Shown here: one piece after another, positions 13,501 to 28,500 of the stretch
Layout of the letters: each line of letters starts with the position of its first letter
Numbering within the stretch: position 1 is the first letter of the stretch
NCBI GenBank assembly: GCA_009760885.1
Contig: CM019719.1
Location: 38,218,584 to 38,282,583 of the forward strand
From: Achatina immaculata
Taxonomy: Eukaryota > Mollusca > Gastropoda > Stylommatophora > Achatinidae
DNA length: 64,000 bases
Direction: 5' to 3'
Notes under the pieces: model-generated
What the model saw: only the letters and a program-made list of their open reading frames with translations
What the model was told of the DNA's origin: nothing
Database searches by the model: none
Program-made: the position numbers and the translations under genes

Positions 13501-16500
13501 TTGTCAAAGGCTTTTCTCAAAATCTATAAACAATGCATATGCTGTGCTATGCCATTCATATGCCTTTTCTAATATTTGTCTAAGTACAAATATGTGGTCC
13601 ATGCATGATCTTCCTTTCCTAAAGCGGTGAAACATAATGTGCACATTCGTACACAACTGTTGTCGGCCAAGCGTAATCTTTGTTACTATTCAACAGAAAA
13701 TAATACTTCATTACCAACTTTTGTTTGAGTTTCCTAAAACAAATAGTTTCTTTTAGTGACAACTGGTGTAACCTATTTATGATTAAATATACTGATTTTA
13801 CACATGCAACCAAAATTAATAATCATGACTTCTAAAGTGATTAGAATAAAATAAACCTCCATCTAAGCAAAACAGGTCTGTCAGTCCTAGAAACTGAAGC
13901 ATGGAGAAATGATAAACTTTCACTGTCACTAGTCAGTGTCTATCTGTCTCTTACTTCTGGCTACCTTTGCTTCATGCTTTTCTTTGAGATTTCCCTCTCT
14001 CTTTCCTCTTTAGCTCAAAATAAATTTTTAGCAGTGAGCTATTTTGGGAAAATTTTTGTTGTTGTGTTACACCTAGCAAGTGGCACTTTGTTTGAATTGG
14101 TAAGATGCCTGTGAATTTTTTTATGCACACTTCTGAAGAGCCAAAAATTGGCCATATCCAAGCCAAAAGTGTTAAACTATGCTAGCAGGTGCTTCTTTTC
14201 AAGTGTTACATAGCAAAGCATGCCTATATTTCATGCAGAATTATCAAATGTCCCCCACTCGGCTACAGCAACTCATATATAAACTAGTCTTCTCATTTTG
14301 CATCATCGTTGTTTTTTGCTGCTAAATGTCTGGGATATGTGCAAAGCAGATTTAGTGGCATGCCAAACTTAATGTCCACATTAATTTGAATGATTGCATT
14401 AACCAGTTTTGATCCCTTAGATTAAAACTCCCAACTTGTGCTTACCAGTGGCTCAACAACTTGCAAACAAACAGCATCACTCATCGTGTACAGAGCTGTG
14501 GTCACATTCTCACATCCATACAGCTCATTTCTAATCTGCAATAAGAAACAATGACACATTAATAATAATAAAACAAAACCAAAAACAAAACAGGTACACA
14601 AAATGTGGAGAGAGCTCCCTTTGATTCTAGTTATCATTCTCCTGATCACATCACAAAAATGTCCATCCACTATCCTCATGTTCTTGAAGCCTAACTCCAT
14701 TCAGCTTTAGGATATTATCACTGGCCTTTATATAAAATATAATTTTGTATATAAAAATGTTTATTACATACACTGCAGAATGGTGGAAAAATTTTACTGT
14801 GAGTATTTTTTAACTTAAAATTTTCCAACATACCACTCAATGAACATCAAATGGCTTTCGCCATGGAGAGTATGACAGATCACTGAAAACTAATTCTGTA
14901 ACCATGAGACTAATTTTTTTTTTTCAAATGAAAAATGAAGCTTTTACATATCAAAGAGACACCACAGCACAGTACTGTCATCCTTCAAAAAATTGTAGAC
15001 AAAGCATTTTAGATGTGAGAGAAAGAAAAGTAACAAAAGAATGACTGTGAAGGAAACCACTAACACCACTAGACTGAGCAGACTCTTTGCACTCAGCTAT
15101 CTCATCTCCAAAACTGTGGGTAAATGTTTTCTTACCTGATTTTTAACTTTATCAATACTCTTTCCTGTGAAATTAAGAATGTCATCTGCCAGTGCTGAGA
15201 TTTGCTGAAAGAAACAAGACTGAAAATTGTAGTCTCATAGACATGATAATACTGTATCACAGAAATAAACACTGATATAACATAAAGTGAACATCAATAT
15301 TCTGATGTAATTATAATAACATACAGTGAATATCAATATTCTGATGTAACTATAATAACATACAGTGAACATCAATATTCTGATGTAATTATAACAACAT
15401 ACAGTGAACATCAATGTACTGATATAACTATTATAACATACTCTCATGTAACTATATTAACATACAATGAACAATGATAAGCTGATGCAACTATAACATA
15501 CTCTGATGTAACCATAACAACATACAGTGAACAGTGACATGCTGATGTAACTATAATAACATATAGTGACTGATACTCTCGCGTAACTATTAAAAAACTA
15601 AACTTTCATATAATTATAATAACACTTGAAAAAAATTAATTATTTAAATAAACTTGTTCTTAAGAACAAATTTCTTCTTTAAACTCTCCTAAAAAAAAAA
15701 AAAAGAACAGAAATCTATGATTAGATGTTACATGTGTTCAAAGGTTAAGGTTTGCAATTCTCTTCTTTGTACATGTGCCCAGGTATCCCAAACTGTGGAA
15801 CACATCCTGCAAAAACTGCACCAACTATGAGGTGCTAAGAGGCAATTACTGACTCAGTGAAACTATCAAAGAAGTTGAGCTCTATAGTTCAATATGTGAC
15901 AGTATTTAGTCAAGGGTCTCTAACCCTTGATATAACTTTGAACTTAGGCCCATGATGGTTTATTTTTTGTAGAATCTTCTAGATTGTTTTATCTATGACA
16001 TCAAGTTCATTCTTTGCTCATGAAAAGTATGTTTATTTCGTGGTCTGGGTGTGAGATGAAAGTTTCAACTCAGGTCATTCACAGTTTGACTATGAAGCGT
16101 GTATGTTGTGTTAGTGTCGTCTTGCTAAAAATTAAATTGTGCAAGTTAGTGTAACTTTAAAGTGCATGGATAGATGAAGGTTACTTGATTCTCATGACTC
16201 TAACTTAGCATTAGCTAGGCAGAAGCTGAGAAACTTATTCGTGATAGAATTCTGTATTGTTGGAGACATCATTTGATATATTTTGTCTGCTTGATTCATC
16301 TTAATCGTGTTCCATGTAATAAACGGCTGTGAGTGCTAAGATAATGCGATATTGAATGATAATTAATAAGAAACAAGTCAATACTGAAAGTGATAATAAG
16401 AACTGAGTGGATGCAGACAAGAAAAATAACACTATTTTACACTTTATGGTGACAAAAGTAAACGAAGATAGGGAGCTAATTAAATCCACAAGAAAATTAT

Positions 16501-19500
16501 AGCTATCATTCACGGGACACATAATGAGAACGGGACAGCTTGAAAATGTCATATCAGAAAAGATGAAAGGGAGGAGAGGTAGGGGGAAAGCCAAAAGAAA
16601 AAAAAAAAGCAATCATGGACGGTTTAATGTGATGACACGAGGGAGCTTGAATCGAAATCTGTGAAGCATTATCACCAACACCTGGCAGCACAGCACCTAA
16701 AAGTAATGATGATGCACGGACAAACTGCTCTTGAGCAGAAGTTAACAATTCAACAATTTATAAGTTCATCTGTGATACAGGCGTAAAGCGCCACTTGATT
16801 TCTAATTCACACAAAAAATGGACATTTAAATTTAATATGCCACTCACCTGTTTGATGAGCTGACTTTTGTTACTGTTGAAGTCATTCTGAGCAACAGTTA
16901 GGTCTTTAATTAGTTGTTGTATAGAATTCTGCAACAAGAGCAAATGTATGGTGAAACATATTTCACATATAAAAAAAGTCAGCCAAGCTTAACATTCATG
17001 ATTACTTCTTCTTCTAACAAGTTTATCTGTTCAAAGAGACTTTCCACTAACTAAATGTGTAACATCTACTTCTTGCTATATCTAAAGTAAATTCTCAGTC
17101 TATTTCTCTAACATAAATTTTTTAATTAATTTTTTTTTAACATTCTCATTCTCTAATATCTAGCCTCATAATCTCACAATTCTAATTATAACTTTGCAGC
17201 TAGCACTTGCATACACAAATTCTCTAAAATAAACTCTCAAAATGAAAAATGTTCATAATATAAATAAGCATATGAGCATACAAGAAAAACTACTTGTCTC
17301 CTTCTTCATTTACTTTTTAGTGTTGAGAGGACAAAAAAAAACATGTGTCTTGATGAAGATCTGCAGTTTACTTCATACAATGGGATGTTTGAAGTTTCTG
17401 TAACTTCCTCTCTCCACCTCCTACTTGAGCAACTTCTTCCTCTGCTGCTTATCTTCTTCTTCTTCATTCGTTTACCACCAAGACCACCCTGTGATCCTAC
17501 TGAATTTACTCCTGTGGTCCCCGAAAGAACCATACGAGATCCCCAAGAGAACCGCACGAGATCTCTGAGAGGACCACAAGAGATTCAGAGTATCGCGGGG
17601 CTTGGGCCTGTATTTTTGGTGGGTCGCAGAAGCAGGATTGCGTGACACCACGGTTTTTGTTGCACCAGTTTAATCTAAATTGGACTTTCTCACCGGAAAA
17701 CCTCGACATGTTTTGAATATCAGTATATCTCTGCCAGGTGAGAGATGGTTGCCCATCCAGCCTAGCGTTGGACTTTCTCACCAGAAAACCTCAGCATGAT
17801 TAGGATATGCATGCATCCCTATCGGTTGAGAAGTGGTTGCCTGTCTAGACTGCACTGGTCCAGTGTCTCCGACTTCAGCATTTTTTGGTCGTGGCCGCTA
17901 CCCTTCCTAGTTGTGACCAGGACGGACCTTTTGTCCAGGAGGACGAATCCTTACAACTAAGAACTTTCACCCCTGGTTTGAGCCGGTTTAGGCGTATTAT
18001 CCCAGTATGGGCGTGTTTAGGACGTGACCAACCTCTAGAGCGGAGGTACCATGATATGAGTAGTCATCAAGTTTCACCTCTGGGTTAGACTGGTTTAGGC
18101 ATATTTCACCAGTATGGGTGTATATCGGATGTGGCCGGCTTCTATAGCAGAGGTGCCGTTGTATGAGTAGCTCTCGCTGCGAGACTACTGGACATACCGA
18201 TTAAACTTCACTTTATCCTTTCCATCACCTTTTCACAGTGGCGTCGCCTGGCAACCCTAATCACATTTTCTTCACTGGCCAGGATGAGTTTCACTCCATG
18301 CGTGGCGGCCGAAGAATCTCACCAGCAGTGTCTTAGTTTAACCCCTGGGTTGAGCCGATTTAGGCAAACTGCCCCAGTATGGGTGTATACAGGATATGGC
18401 TGGCCTCTAGAGCAGAGATGCCGTGATTTGAGTAGTCCTGACCTCGATGCTACTGGATACTTCACTTAATCCTTTCCTTCACCTTTTCCATGACAGCGTG
18501 CATGGCAATCCTAATCGTATTTTTCTTCATTGGCCAGGAGAAGTTTCACCCCATGCACAGCAGCTGAAGAATCTCGCCAGCAGCAGGTTTTAAATCAGAG
18601 TTTTCCTTCTCCTAGATGAGCTACCAAACAAGACTCTCATCGACCTGAAACGCCTGATTTTCATGCGGCAGATATTCGGCCCTCCTGTCAGTTTGAACAG
18701 TTCCGCCACAAGCAGGCCAGGAGCTGGATGTGGACTGTCAGAGGCTATTTGAGACGCATGCTTTGGAAACATTTAATTGGAGTGGAGAGTGTATCCCCCA
18801 CCCCACCTCTGGCTACAACAGTCCTGAGAACCTCTGCTGCTTATAAACCTTAGTGTTCATGTTTTATGTAGTACACTGACAGCAGTCATGGAAGGTAACC
18901 AAACCATTTGACTTGTTTCTAGATATAGCATAGTACTGGCATTACTTCAACCCTTGCCTTGCTGGTATCATTTCTGATTTGTTCTCTTTGCACTTAGTAT
19001 TCTCATAAAACATCTGATTTCTGTCGTGATGACTTTCCTTTTGTTCATGGCTTAGTTTCTATGTTTGTCACTGATAGCAAAGACTGGGAGGAAAAGTTGT
19101 CTTTGGACTGTTCTTTGGATTTCTTCTCTGGCAATGGTCAAGACAAAAAAAAAAAAAAACTGATACTGACTTTTACACAAAAACACATAAACAAATGTAA
19201 TCTATGATAAAAACAAAAACAGATACTATAAAATGGTACCTTCAGCGTGCTTTTTTGTTGAAGTTCCAACAAAGTAGTTTTTAGACTATCCTTGAGGCAT
19301 AAAAAAGTCATTGATTAGTATAAAACAATTACATGAAATGCTATGTAGCTAAGCTCCACATATTAAAGTAGCTAAAGCAAGCTCTATATATTAAACTAGC
19401 TAATGCAACCGCTACTCTCACTGTGAACAACTTACTTTACAAGATGTTTTGAAAAAAAAAAAAATAATAATAAACATTTCACTCAGATCCTAAAATTAAA

Positions 19501-22500
19501 TTTCATTCTGTGATAATTCTTCATCCACACCATCCCATCCACCCAAAACCACATGAATGAGATATGGAAAACCTTGAGAAAGAATAACATGACTAGACAT
19601 CCTGTTTCCTGCTTGTGTGAACTGAATTATCCTGACTACTTCTTGTGTGAACTGAATTATCCTGACTGCTACTTGTGTGAACTGAATTATTCTGACTGCT
19701 ACTTTTGTGAATTGGATTAAAAAGTACAAAATGTTGAAAACCAGTAGTTCTCATATCTTTAAGTTTTTGGTCCAGGCTGCCCTTGAATCCACCCTTATAT
19801 ATTAAATTATTATCCAGAAAGGATTTTCATCATTATACATTCTTTTATGGTCATAATTATTAAAACTTAAGACTTGCAATTCCTCCCTGGGGAACTGCAG
19901 TTGAGAACCACACAGAGACAGACAAATCTTACCACTTTCCCCTGTATTTTCGGCAATGTTTGGTTATTAAGGCTCCTCAAACGTGCAGCGCTGTCACGCA
20001 GGATTTTCTCATCTGCTGGATCACTCTGTGAGAAAGTCAAAATAAAAAAATGCTCATGTGGAACTCCATAAGTCTGCTTTATATGACTGTTCATATACAT
20101 GACAATTATATGTAGTGGGTTTAAAGAGACTTAGTTCACTTAGATTTAACTGATTGAGGAATTCTTGCTGTGCTGGACAAGAATCTTTCACATGCTGTTT
20201 ACACTCTTTGGCCAGTCTCCTGATGAGATATCAGAACTTTCATTCAGTTTTTAAATGCTGTGTCTTGCTTGTTACATCTGAAGCCAGGATGCCATTATGA
20301 GGTTTCCTCCAGGTTCTGAAGACAGCCCCACTGCTTCTTGCCAATATGCAAACATTCTAGTCAGATTTGACTGTGCAGGTCTTTGCATGTTGGATACTCA
20401 TGGAAAAGAAATGTCTTGGACTTTCCACTCCACCAGCGAACAGAAATCTAAGTGTGGATTATCTTTAGATAGAAAAAAAAAAGTTTCTGAAAGAAGCTGA
20501 ACTGACCACTATCATTTCTATTACCAACAACAGCAAATGATGTGCTATAAACTATGAAAAAGCCACTGTCATTTGTTACATAATTTAAACAAAAAATAAC
20601 ACCAATAAGAATATCCCCAACAGGAAACTGAACAGGTTCAAATATATTTTTAAAACAAAGCAAACACACACACACAAAAAACTACAGATGGAAAAGCCAT
20701 GAAACAAATCAAAACTGTGAGAGTTTGAGATTTAACATACCAATCAATACCAAACAGAACTGACTTTCACTTTACTAAGAAGACTCTGCAATTTTTAAAA
20801 TGTGATATCTGAATGATAAACACAAAAAATAAACAATCTGAATCTGTTAAAATGTAACTCAGGAGTATTCTACAATGTATATTCTGGACAGCATAAATAT
20901 AATAGAAGGGAAAGCCTCAAAGACTCCTCTGAAAGAACAATATCCCAACCATCAACATAAAAACAGACATCTCAATACAAAGATGAATAATGGGTATTGA
21001 CCTTCAAATCAACAGGAAATGGAAATCATAAGCTATGATTTTAAAGGGGGGGGGGAGAGATAAAAGATGAAATGGAAGGCAAAATTTTAAAAATATCAGA
21101 GTGGTTTCTCTGCTTCATATGCTCCTAGATGCAAAGCAGGGGTGGTCATGGCAGAAGCCGCAAACGTTAGCTAAAAAATGAATAAAACAGACTTTTTGGC
21201 CAGGTCAGCACAGAATACCAAATGCGCGTTGTAGCCAGAAAGCAAATTTTAAAAATTCACCATGAAGAAAAAAGAAAATAAGGTGGTCAAAACATTTTGA
21301 TAAAAATTACCAAAAAAGGACATAATGACAGCAACACAGATACATAATCATTCATTCCTGTCTGCAACTCAATCCTTCAATGATTGTCAGTAATGCTTAA
21401 GTACTACTTCCTGCTGCTTCCAGAATATACTCAATGTCCTACCATGAATAGTTCTTGGGTCTCATTGGTGATCAGAAAAAAAGGAGATGGACATTTGTTG
21501 ATCACATGATGAGAATAAACAGTCAGAGAATACCAAAACAAGCTATCAAGTGGAATAGAACAAGCCAAAGAAAAAGAGGTCGACCACATGAAACACTAAA
21601 GAGGACATTTTTAAGAGAGGCCAAATTAGTAGGAATAAAATCCCCTGATGAGGTTGAAAAGATTGCCAAATATAGGAAAACTTGGCGGGCTACCATGCGT
21701 GCCCTATGTGACATTTAACAGCATGAGAAGGATTAAGTTCTTGTAGTACGGATATATTTGTTCTTTTTTTGTGTCCATGATATTTGAAGAACTCTTCTGT
21801 AGCATTTACATTCAAAGGCATTTATGTGTTTCTCAGCTGTTATGTTAAGTGTCCAGGTCTCACATGCATATGTTGCAATGGGAAAGATGCATGCCCTTAA
21901 AAATCTTATTTTTGTGGTTCTATCTGTTCCTATCCACAGATTCTTTAGTTGTTTTACTTCTGAAGAGTGATAGATGTTCCTTATAGTTACATTATAAAAT
22001 TCATGGAAATCAAAGCTAAAAACTTACTTGTCGTCCTGCAAAACTATCAACTGCTTTTGCCAGTTCTGAGAGATTTCCCACAGTCAGTCCCTTGTCCAGC
22101 TGTGAGAGAGATTGAAAATTTAATCACTGACATATGCTCTATTTTTTTCTGATTGATCATGTAACAGTCACGTTCTTATACAGACTAAGCCAATCTAAAA
22201 CATAACCAGGAATCTAGAAGCACTCTTATTCATCTGGTTAATGTCAAATGCTAAAGTCAATAATCTAAATACTTGTGAAAGACAGATGTATGGACTTGCA
22301 ATGACATAGAATATGAGAGACAGTGCAGCATATGTGCCAACATATGTGAATGCACTGATATAAAAACAAAGTTACCTTCACCACAGAAAAAAAAACCACT
22401 AAAAATAATAGAATATTTGCAGAGAACAAAATTTTAAAAAAAAATATTTACAGATGCAAAACAATAAAATGTAGGCACAAGTAATAAAACAAACAAAAAA

Positions 22501-25500
22501 ACTTACCAGCTACAGATGGGGAGAAACAATGTGTAAAGTTATTTTCTCTAAGTAAAATTATACACTTTTTTTTACAAGAATAAATACTTATAGTATTAAA
22601 TGTGCTAACTTAACAAAAAGTTTTATCAGTAATGCTCTGGTACTCAGCTATAATGAAATGGACTAGGGCTGGTTTTATCATTTTACAAATTTACCAACAC
22701 ATGACCACTTTGTATGTGAAACTGTTATAAAACCAAAAAATGAAGAGAACATACCGAAGTTAACAACAATAGAACTAATATTAAAAGTAGAATATTCTAT
22801 TCAATTCAAATGTAATATCCACCCTCATTTATGCATGCGAAAGCTGGAAAACAACTAAAGAAATAGAAAAGAAATTAGACTCTTTTGAAAACAAATGCCT
22901 AAGGAAAATACTCGGCATCAAGTGGAATGAATTCAAGAACAATGCAGAGATAAGACAGATGACTGAACAACAACCAGTCTCACGGGTGATCAGGAAAAGG
23001 AGATGGACATATGTTGGCCACTTGATGAGAAGAAATGAGCAGAGAATCCCAAAACAAGCTATCAAGTGGAACACAACAGGCCGAAGAAAAAGGGGCAGAC
23101 CGCGTGAAACTCTGAAGAGAACATTATTAAGAGAGGCCAAGTTAACAGGCATAAAATCCTTTGTTGAGGTTGAAAGACTCGCCGAAGACAGGAAATATTG
23201 GCGAACTACTTTGCGAGCCCTATGTGACGTCTAACGGCACGGGAAGGATATAAGATATAAGATAAGATATTCCATGTAAAAGGAAAAATATGTGCTCGCT
23301 ATTACTCAGTTAAAATGGATACTAGTCTGGTAAATGACTGAAGCTTAGCATCAATAATTTCTTGTGTAAGGATTTATCACTGTACCTTAACCATACAGCA
23401 AATATATAGGAATAAGTCACCTGGCTGCTACATTTCCAAACCAGAATCCGTCATATTAAATTATTTTACACATAAAATTTTAATTTCTAGAAGTACACTA
23501 TTTCTTCCAATCCATCTGCAAAATAAAACACACTGATGCATGCCAGGTAACACTGATATCAACTTCCAAAAACCAATTACAAAGTGAAATCATTCTATAT
23601 CTATACAACCAAATGTAAACACATGCAATTGTAGAACTCACCCCAATACATGCTAATCAGAATGTAGTTCTAGATATTGTTTGAGCAATAGCAGGTGTGA
23701 TGCTATACATAAAACAATGTAAACTTTCTGAAAGCAAAGCTTTGTTTTGTCATGCTGCTGAAGGTATGAAATACATACTCTCTCTGTCTGTCTCTGTGTG
23801 TGTGTGTGTGTGGTTGGGTGGGTGGGTGGGTTGGGGGGGGGGGGTCATGTAAAAGAAACCTGTAACACCAAATTTCAACATGAATCATGTAAAACTATTG
23901 CTTGTAAAGATAATATTCACTAATAATTTTATCTAGTAATGTGGTGTCATTAATTTCATTCACCAGTGTCACAATATCACCCTCCACAACAGTATGACTG
24001 TAAGCAAGTGAGGGATGGTTACTGCTGTAAAATGCATTAATGAAGGTAATATGGTGTGAAAAGAATAAGACCTTAGCAGCTTCATATAGATGAAAACAAA
24101 AACAAAAAAATGACAAGCACAGCAACATGCAATAGTTCACTCAAAGACCTTCTTCAAAGTAAACAGTTTACACTGACACACATATGAAAGTGGACAAACA
24201 GACAATATCATATTACGCACGCACTCACTCACTCACTCTCAGCAGAGAGTTTAGCCATACTGGTCATGGTATAATACTGAAACATGTTACTAGGTCAAAG
24301 TTTGTCAGGACACAAGGATTCTACATTATTAGTCAAAAATAGTCAGTATAAGAACCAAAATGAATAGGACAACTAATGGATACAGACGTGTTTACAACTG
24401 ATTTTGTCCTTTTTTTTAAAAAATCAAGAAGAGATATGAAATCTGCATGTATTCTATGAATCAATAAACATGCATTAGAGATCTGTCTAGAGTGTGCAAC
24501 TCCAAATTAGTACATCATCAAATTGTTCATGCAAAATGAGGCAACACACCAACCATGCTAATATCCATTTCACATAAAACTGCTTCATTTCATGCATGCT
24601 CATTACCAGCATTTAACAAGCAAACAAAAAGAAAAAAAAAAAAGAAGGAAAACAGAAGTTCAAGGTTTTACAAAACAGTGAATTACATCAAAACTGCAGA
24701 GTCTGTGAATAAAATCTTGAAAAGAAAGTGACAAGAATCACTCAGCTCAAACTCCATTAAAAAAAAAAAAAAAGAGAGAGTGAAGACAAAGAACAAAAAC
24801 AGTTCATGAAAGAGACTTGAAGGAGCAGCAAGATAATGTGCAACAACACTAAACTGCATGCTACTTCAGCTGATCAGTACACTTCATTCAAACACCTCAT
24901 TCTTATTATATATATGTGTATATAATGTCTACAATCACTACTTCATGCAACCCACCATACTGAGCTGCAAATTAGAAATATAAAATTATGCAATTAGTGT
25001 ATATAAACTCGTCAGTATCTGTGGAATATTAATAGCTAATTAATAAATTGAATAATAATAATAATGTAGACTAATAATAGCAAATAAATTAGTAGTTTTG
25101 AGAATTACAATTTGTACCACAACAAAATAATGTAAAAAGAAGGGAAAAAAATCAATAAAAAGAAGGAAAAAAAATCATTTTAAAGAATAGATTAACCAAC
25201 TATAGCACCACAGGATGAAAGGAAATATTTCAGCTTCCTGCTCATGTACTTATTCAGTTTCACAGATGTTAACAAAATAAAAAGATCTGAGGCTGACAAA
25301 GTGTGCCAATGAAACTTTATCAAAAATAATTCTCTTATCATCTAGATCAGTTGCTCTTAACTTTCTTTTACCATGGGCACTGCCCCAGCCTGAGAACAGC
25401 TATGGACCCTCATCTAAAATAAAGCAATAAATAGAACCCTGATGATGCTAAGATTTTTCTTTTTTAATTGAATCAATCCATTTACTGATCTGTGGAACCC

Positions 25501-28500
25501 CAAAAATCCTTCTGTGGACCTTCTAGTGGGTCCATGAACGCCAGGGTAAGAATCATGGATCTAGATAAAACATGTAGAAAGTCTGGAATTCCACAAACTG
25601 TTTGATTCAATAAATGAGATCTATCTGTGACAACAACAACAACAAAAACAAACAAACCAAAAGGCAACTAACATGAATAATGGCACTTCACTATTAAACA
25701 GCACCCACCTCATTAAAGTACTTAGTGAAGTTGACACTTTCCAGCCCTGATTCTGCGAGACTCTCAAGAGACTCAGTAAGGTTTTTACTGATTACTGTGA
25801 TATTTTCTACATTAATAGAAGAGTTCTTCAGTTCTGCCAGTTTCTTATCTAGTTGCTGAAATGAGAAAAAGGCTTAATGTTATATGATACGTGACATACC
25901 TATCCAATGACATATTTAATGGTGTACTCCTGAATTATGTTCATGTTATTGTTCTAAATCCCTGGAACTACAGGTAAAATGTTCTTCACAGCCAATGATA
26001 TGAAGGTGTAAAGCACAAACATCATGTTGAACTGGGAACCAATTATGGCAGTTATTATTTCAGTTCCTGACTGGACCTAAAGAGCAGGAGAGGAGCGCAT
26101 TTTTTAATCAGATTCTACCACCACAGGGACAACAGCGATCCATGTCCCTTTAGCCAGACTAGACCTGTTACTGGTAATATCAGATTCTACCACCACAGGG
26201 ACAACAGCGATCCATGTCCCTTTAGCCAGACTAGACCTGTTACTGGTAATATCAGATTCTACCACCACAGGGACAACAGTGATCCCTGTCCCTTTAGCCA
26301 GACTAGACCTGTTACTGGTAATATCAGATTCTACCACCACAGGGACAACAGTGATCCCTGTCCCTTTAGCCAGACTAGGCCTGTTACTGGGAATATCAGA
26401 TTCTATCACCACAGGGACAACAGCGATCCATGTCCCTTTAGCCAGACTAGACCTGTTACTGGGAATATCAGATTCTACCACCACAGGGACAACAGCGATC
26501 CATGTCCCTTTAGCCAGACTAGACCTGTTACTGGTAATATCAGATTCTACCACCACAGGGACAACAGTGATCCCTGTCCCTTTAGCCAGACTAGGCCTGT
26601 TACTGGGAATATCAGATTCTATCACCACAGGGACAACAGCGATCCATGTCCCTTTAGCCAGACTAGACCTATTACTGGTAATATCAGATTCTACCACCAC
26701 AGGGACAACAGTGATCCATGTCCCTTTAGTCAGACTAGGCCTGTTACTGGGAATATCAAAAGAGAGATAGGACATGGTCTTGGTTAGCTGTGCTTTGTCA
26801 ACCTTGTTTCAAGCAGTCAGCTATGGGCTGCCGAGTGCTACATCTGAAAGTGTTTTCACTCTCAAACGATGTTACTGGCAGGACAATAACTGTAAGTAAC
26901 AAAAAGTATAACTAGAAATTAAATCTGGAACCTGGAATCAAGAGGAATATTTTTTTTTCAAGAGAATCAATCTCACAGACTAGTATTTAAAGAGACTATC
27001 AAATTCTTGGCACATATAAAAACCACAAAATCATTAGCATTTGCAAATCTTTATATAACGCCAACAGCTATTATTTTCAAAATAACAACCAAAAAAAAAA
27101 ATTTGTTTTTAAAAATTCCTTCTATAGTCCAGGCCTATTCAAGACTATTAAGACTATTCAATTCAAATGTAATATCCACCCTCATTTATGCATGCGAAAG
27201 CTGGAAAACAACTAAAGAAATAGAAAAGAAATTAGACTCTTTTGAAAACAAATGCCTAAGGAAAATACTCGGCATCAAGTGGAATGAATTCAAGAACAAT
27301 GCAGAGATAAGACAGATGACTGAACAACAACCAGTCTCACGGGTGATCAGGAAAAGGAGATGGACATATGTTGGCCACTTGATGAGAAGAAATGATCAGA
27401 GAATTCCAAAACAAGCTATCAAGTGGAACACAACAGGCCGAAGAAAAAGGGGCAGACCGCGTGAAACTCTGAAGAGAACATTATTAAGAGAGGCCAAGTT
27501 AACAGGCATAAAATCCTTTGATGAGGTTGAAAGACTCGCCGAAGACAGGAAAAATTGGCGAACTACTTTGCGAGCCCTATGTGACGTCTAACGGCACGGG
27601 AAGGATATAAGATATAAGATAAGATAGTCCAGGCAGTAAATGTGACATTTGTTTCACTGTATTTGTTGTGGCTTACCCCTAAAGTAGTATGAAAAACAAA
27701 ACGCACAACTGAAACTTTAAACATGGAATCTGGGGGGCTACATAAATCATTAATCCACTCATTTCTTATCAAAGAAGGTTGCCAGTTCAAATCTGCCCAG
27801 AGCACCCCAGCTGTAGAAATGGATATCTGGCTCTTCCAAGAACTGAGGAAGAAAAGATGACCAGGATTTCTGTTGACCACATCAATCTCTAGTGTACTGA
27901 CAGGTCAAGGTAAATATGGACACCAACATCACATACCTCATGTATATCCTTCAAAACTGCACCAACTATGAGACACTAAGAAGCAATTACTGGCCCAATA
28001 TAAACATTATGGGAGGTGAGAAACAAGGACTGTGTTAGTGGTAAACCTCAATATAATAACATACTTCTGCAACTCTTTTCTGTACATACTCAAAACCTAA
28101 CATGTATTACAGATAAAGAAAATCACATGCCCACCAAAGAAGATATGCTCTATGGTTCCATATATGAATTACAAAAAAAAAACAATGAAATTTATCCAAG
28201 AGACAGGACTGCAGATACAGACAGAAAACGCATACAAAGAAGAAGATATCCCTTATATAGTTCTGTGGCATAATATGACTATTTAACTTCTTTTTTTTTT
28301 TAATTTACAATTTTAAATGCTATTTCTAAATGCAAGTCTGAACCAAACAAACAAACAAACAAAATACCTAGCCAAGATCCTTAAAAAAATATGGTGCATT
28401 CTTAGCAACAAAAGAAAAAAAAATGCTACATTTCATTTTTTTTACACGTGCAAATTGGTAACGAAAAAAAAATGTCTTTTTACTTACTTGTATGTCTAAA

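Larger units (their letters stand above)
15205..16847 (-). other. prominin intron 19
   Basis: Contains a 39-40-bp minisatellite (about 15262-15560) and a LINE C-terminal remnant (about 16455-16715). A segment near 15806-15852 (CTGCACCAACTATGAG and following) is a dispersed repeat with another copy near 27948-27994. Confidence 0.7.
19291..19932 (-). other. prominin intron 17
   Basis: Contains a three-copy 33-bp tandem repeat and a short hAT-like inverted-repeat element next to exon 17. Confidence 0.7.
20026..22027 (-). other. prominin intron 16
   Basis: Contains a family A LINE fragment (21458-21735) abutting a family 3 fragment (21736-21977). 20026-21449 shows nothing beyond simple runs. 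Confidence 0.72.
22100..25708 (-). other. prominin intron 15
   Basis: Contains a family A LINE copy (22798-23266), a G/T-rich simple repeat (23780-23846) and a hAT-like MITE (25348-25558). The rest is AT-rich with homopolymers and no recognisable gene. Confidence 0.72.
25856..28487 (-). other. prominin intron 14
   Basis: Contains the 72-bp minisatellite (26110-26757), a family A LINE copy (27135-27623) and a tRNA-like SINE (27714-27905). A dispersed repeat near 27948-27994 is shared with 15806-15852. Confidence 0.75.

Noticed and set aside
26104..26775. 223-codon repeat protein on the minus strand
   Set aside because: Translation of a 72-bp minisatellite, also open on the other strand, with no start, splice or flanking coding support.
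27007..27591. 194-codon plus-strand frame as a host gene
   Set aside because: Its second half is a 5'-truncated LINE inserted with an 11-bp duplication; the first half is flank that happens to be open.
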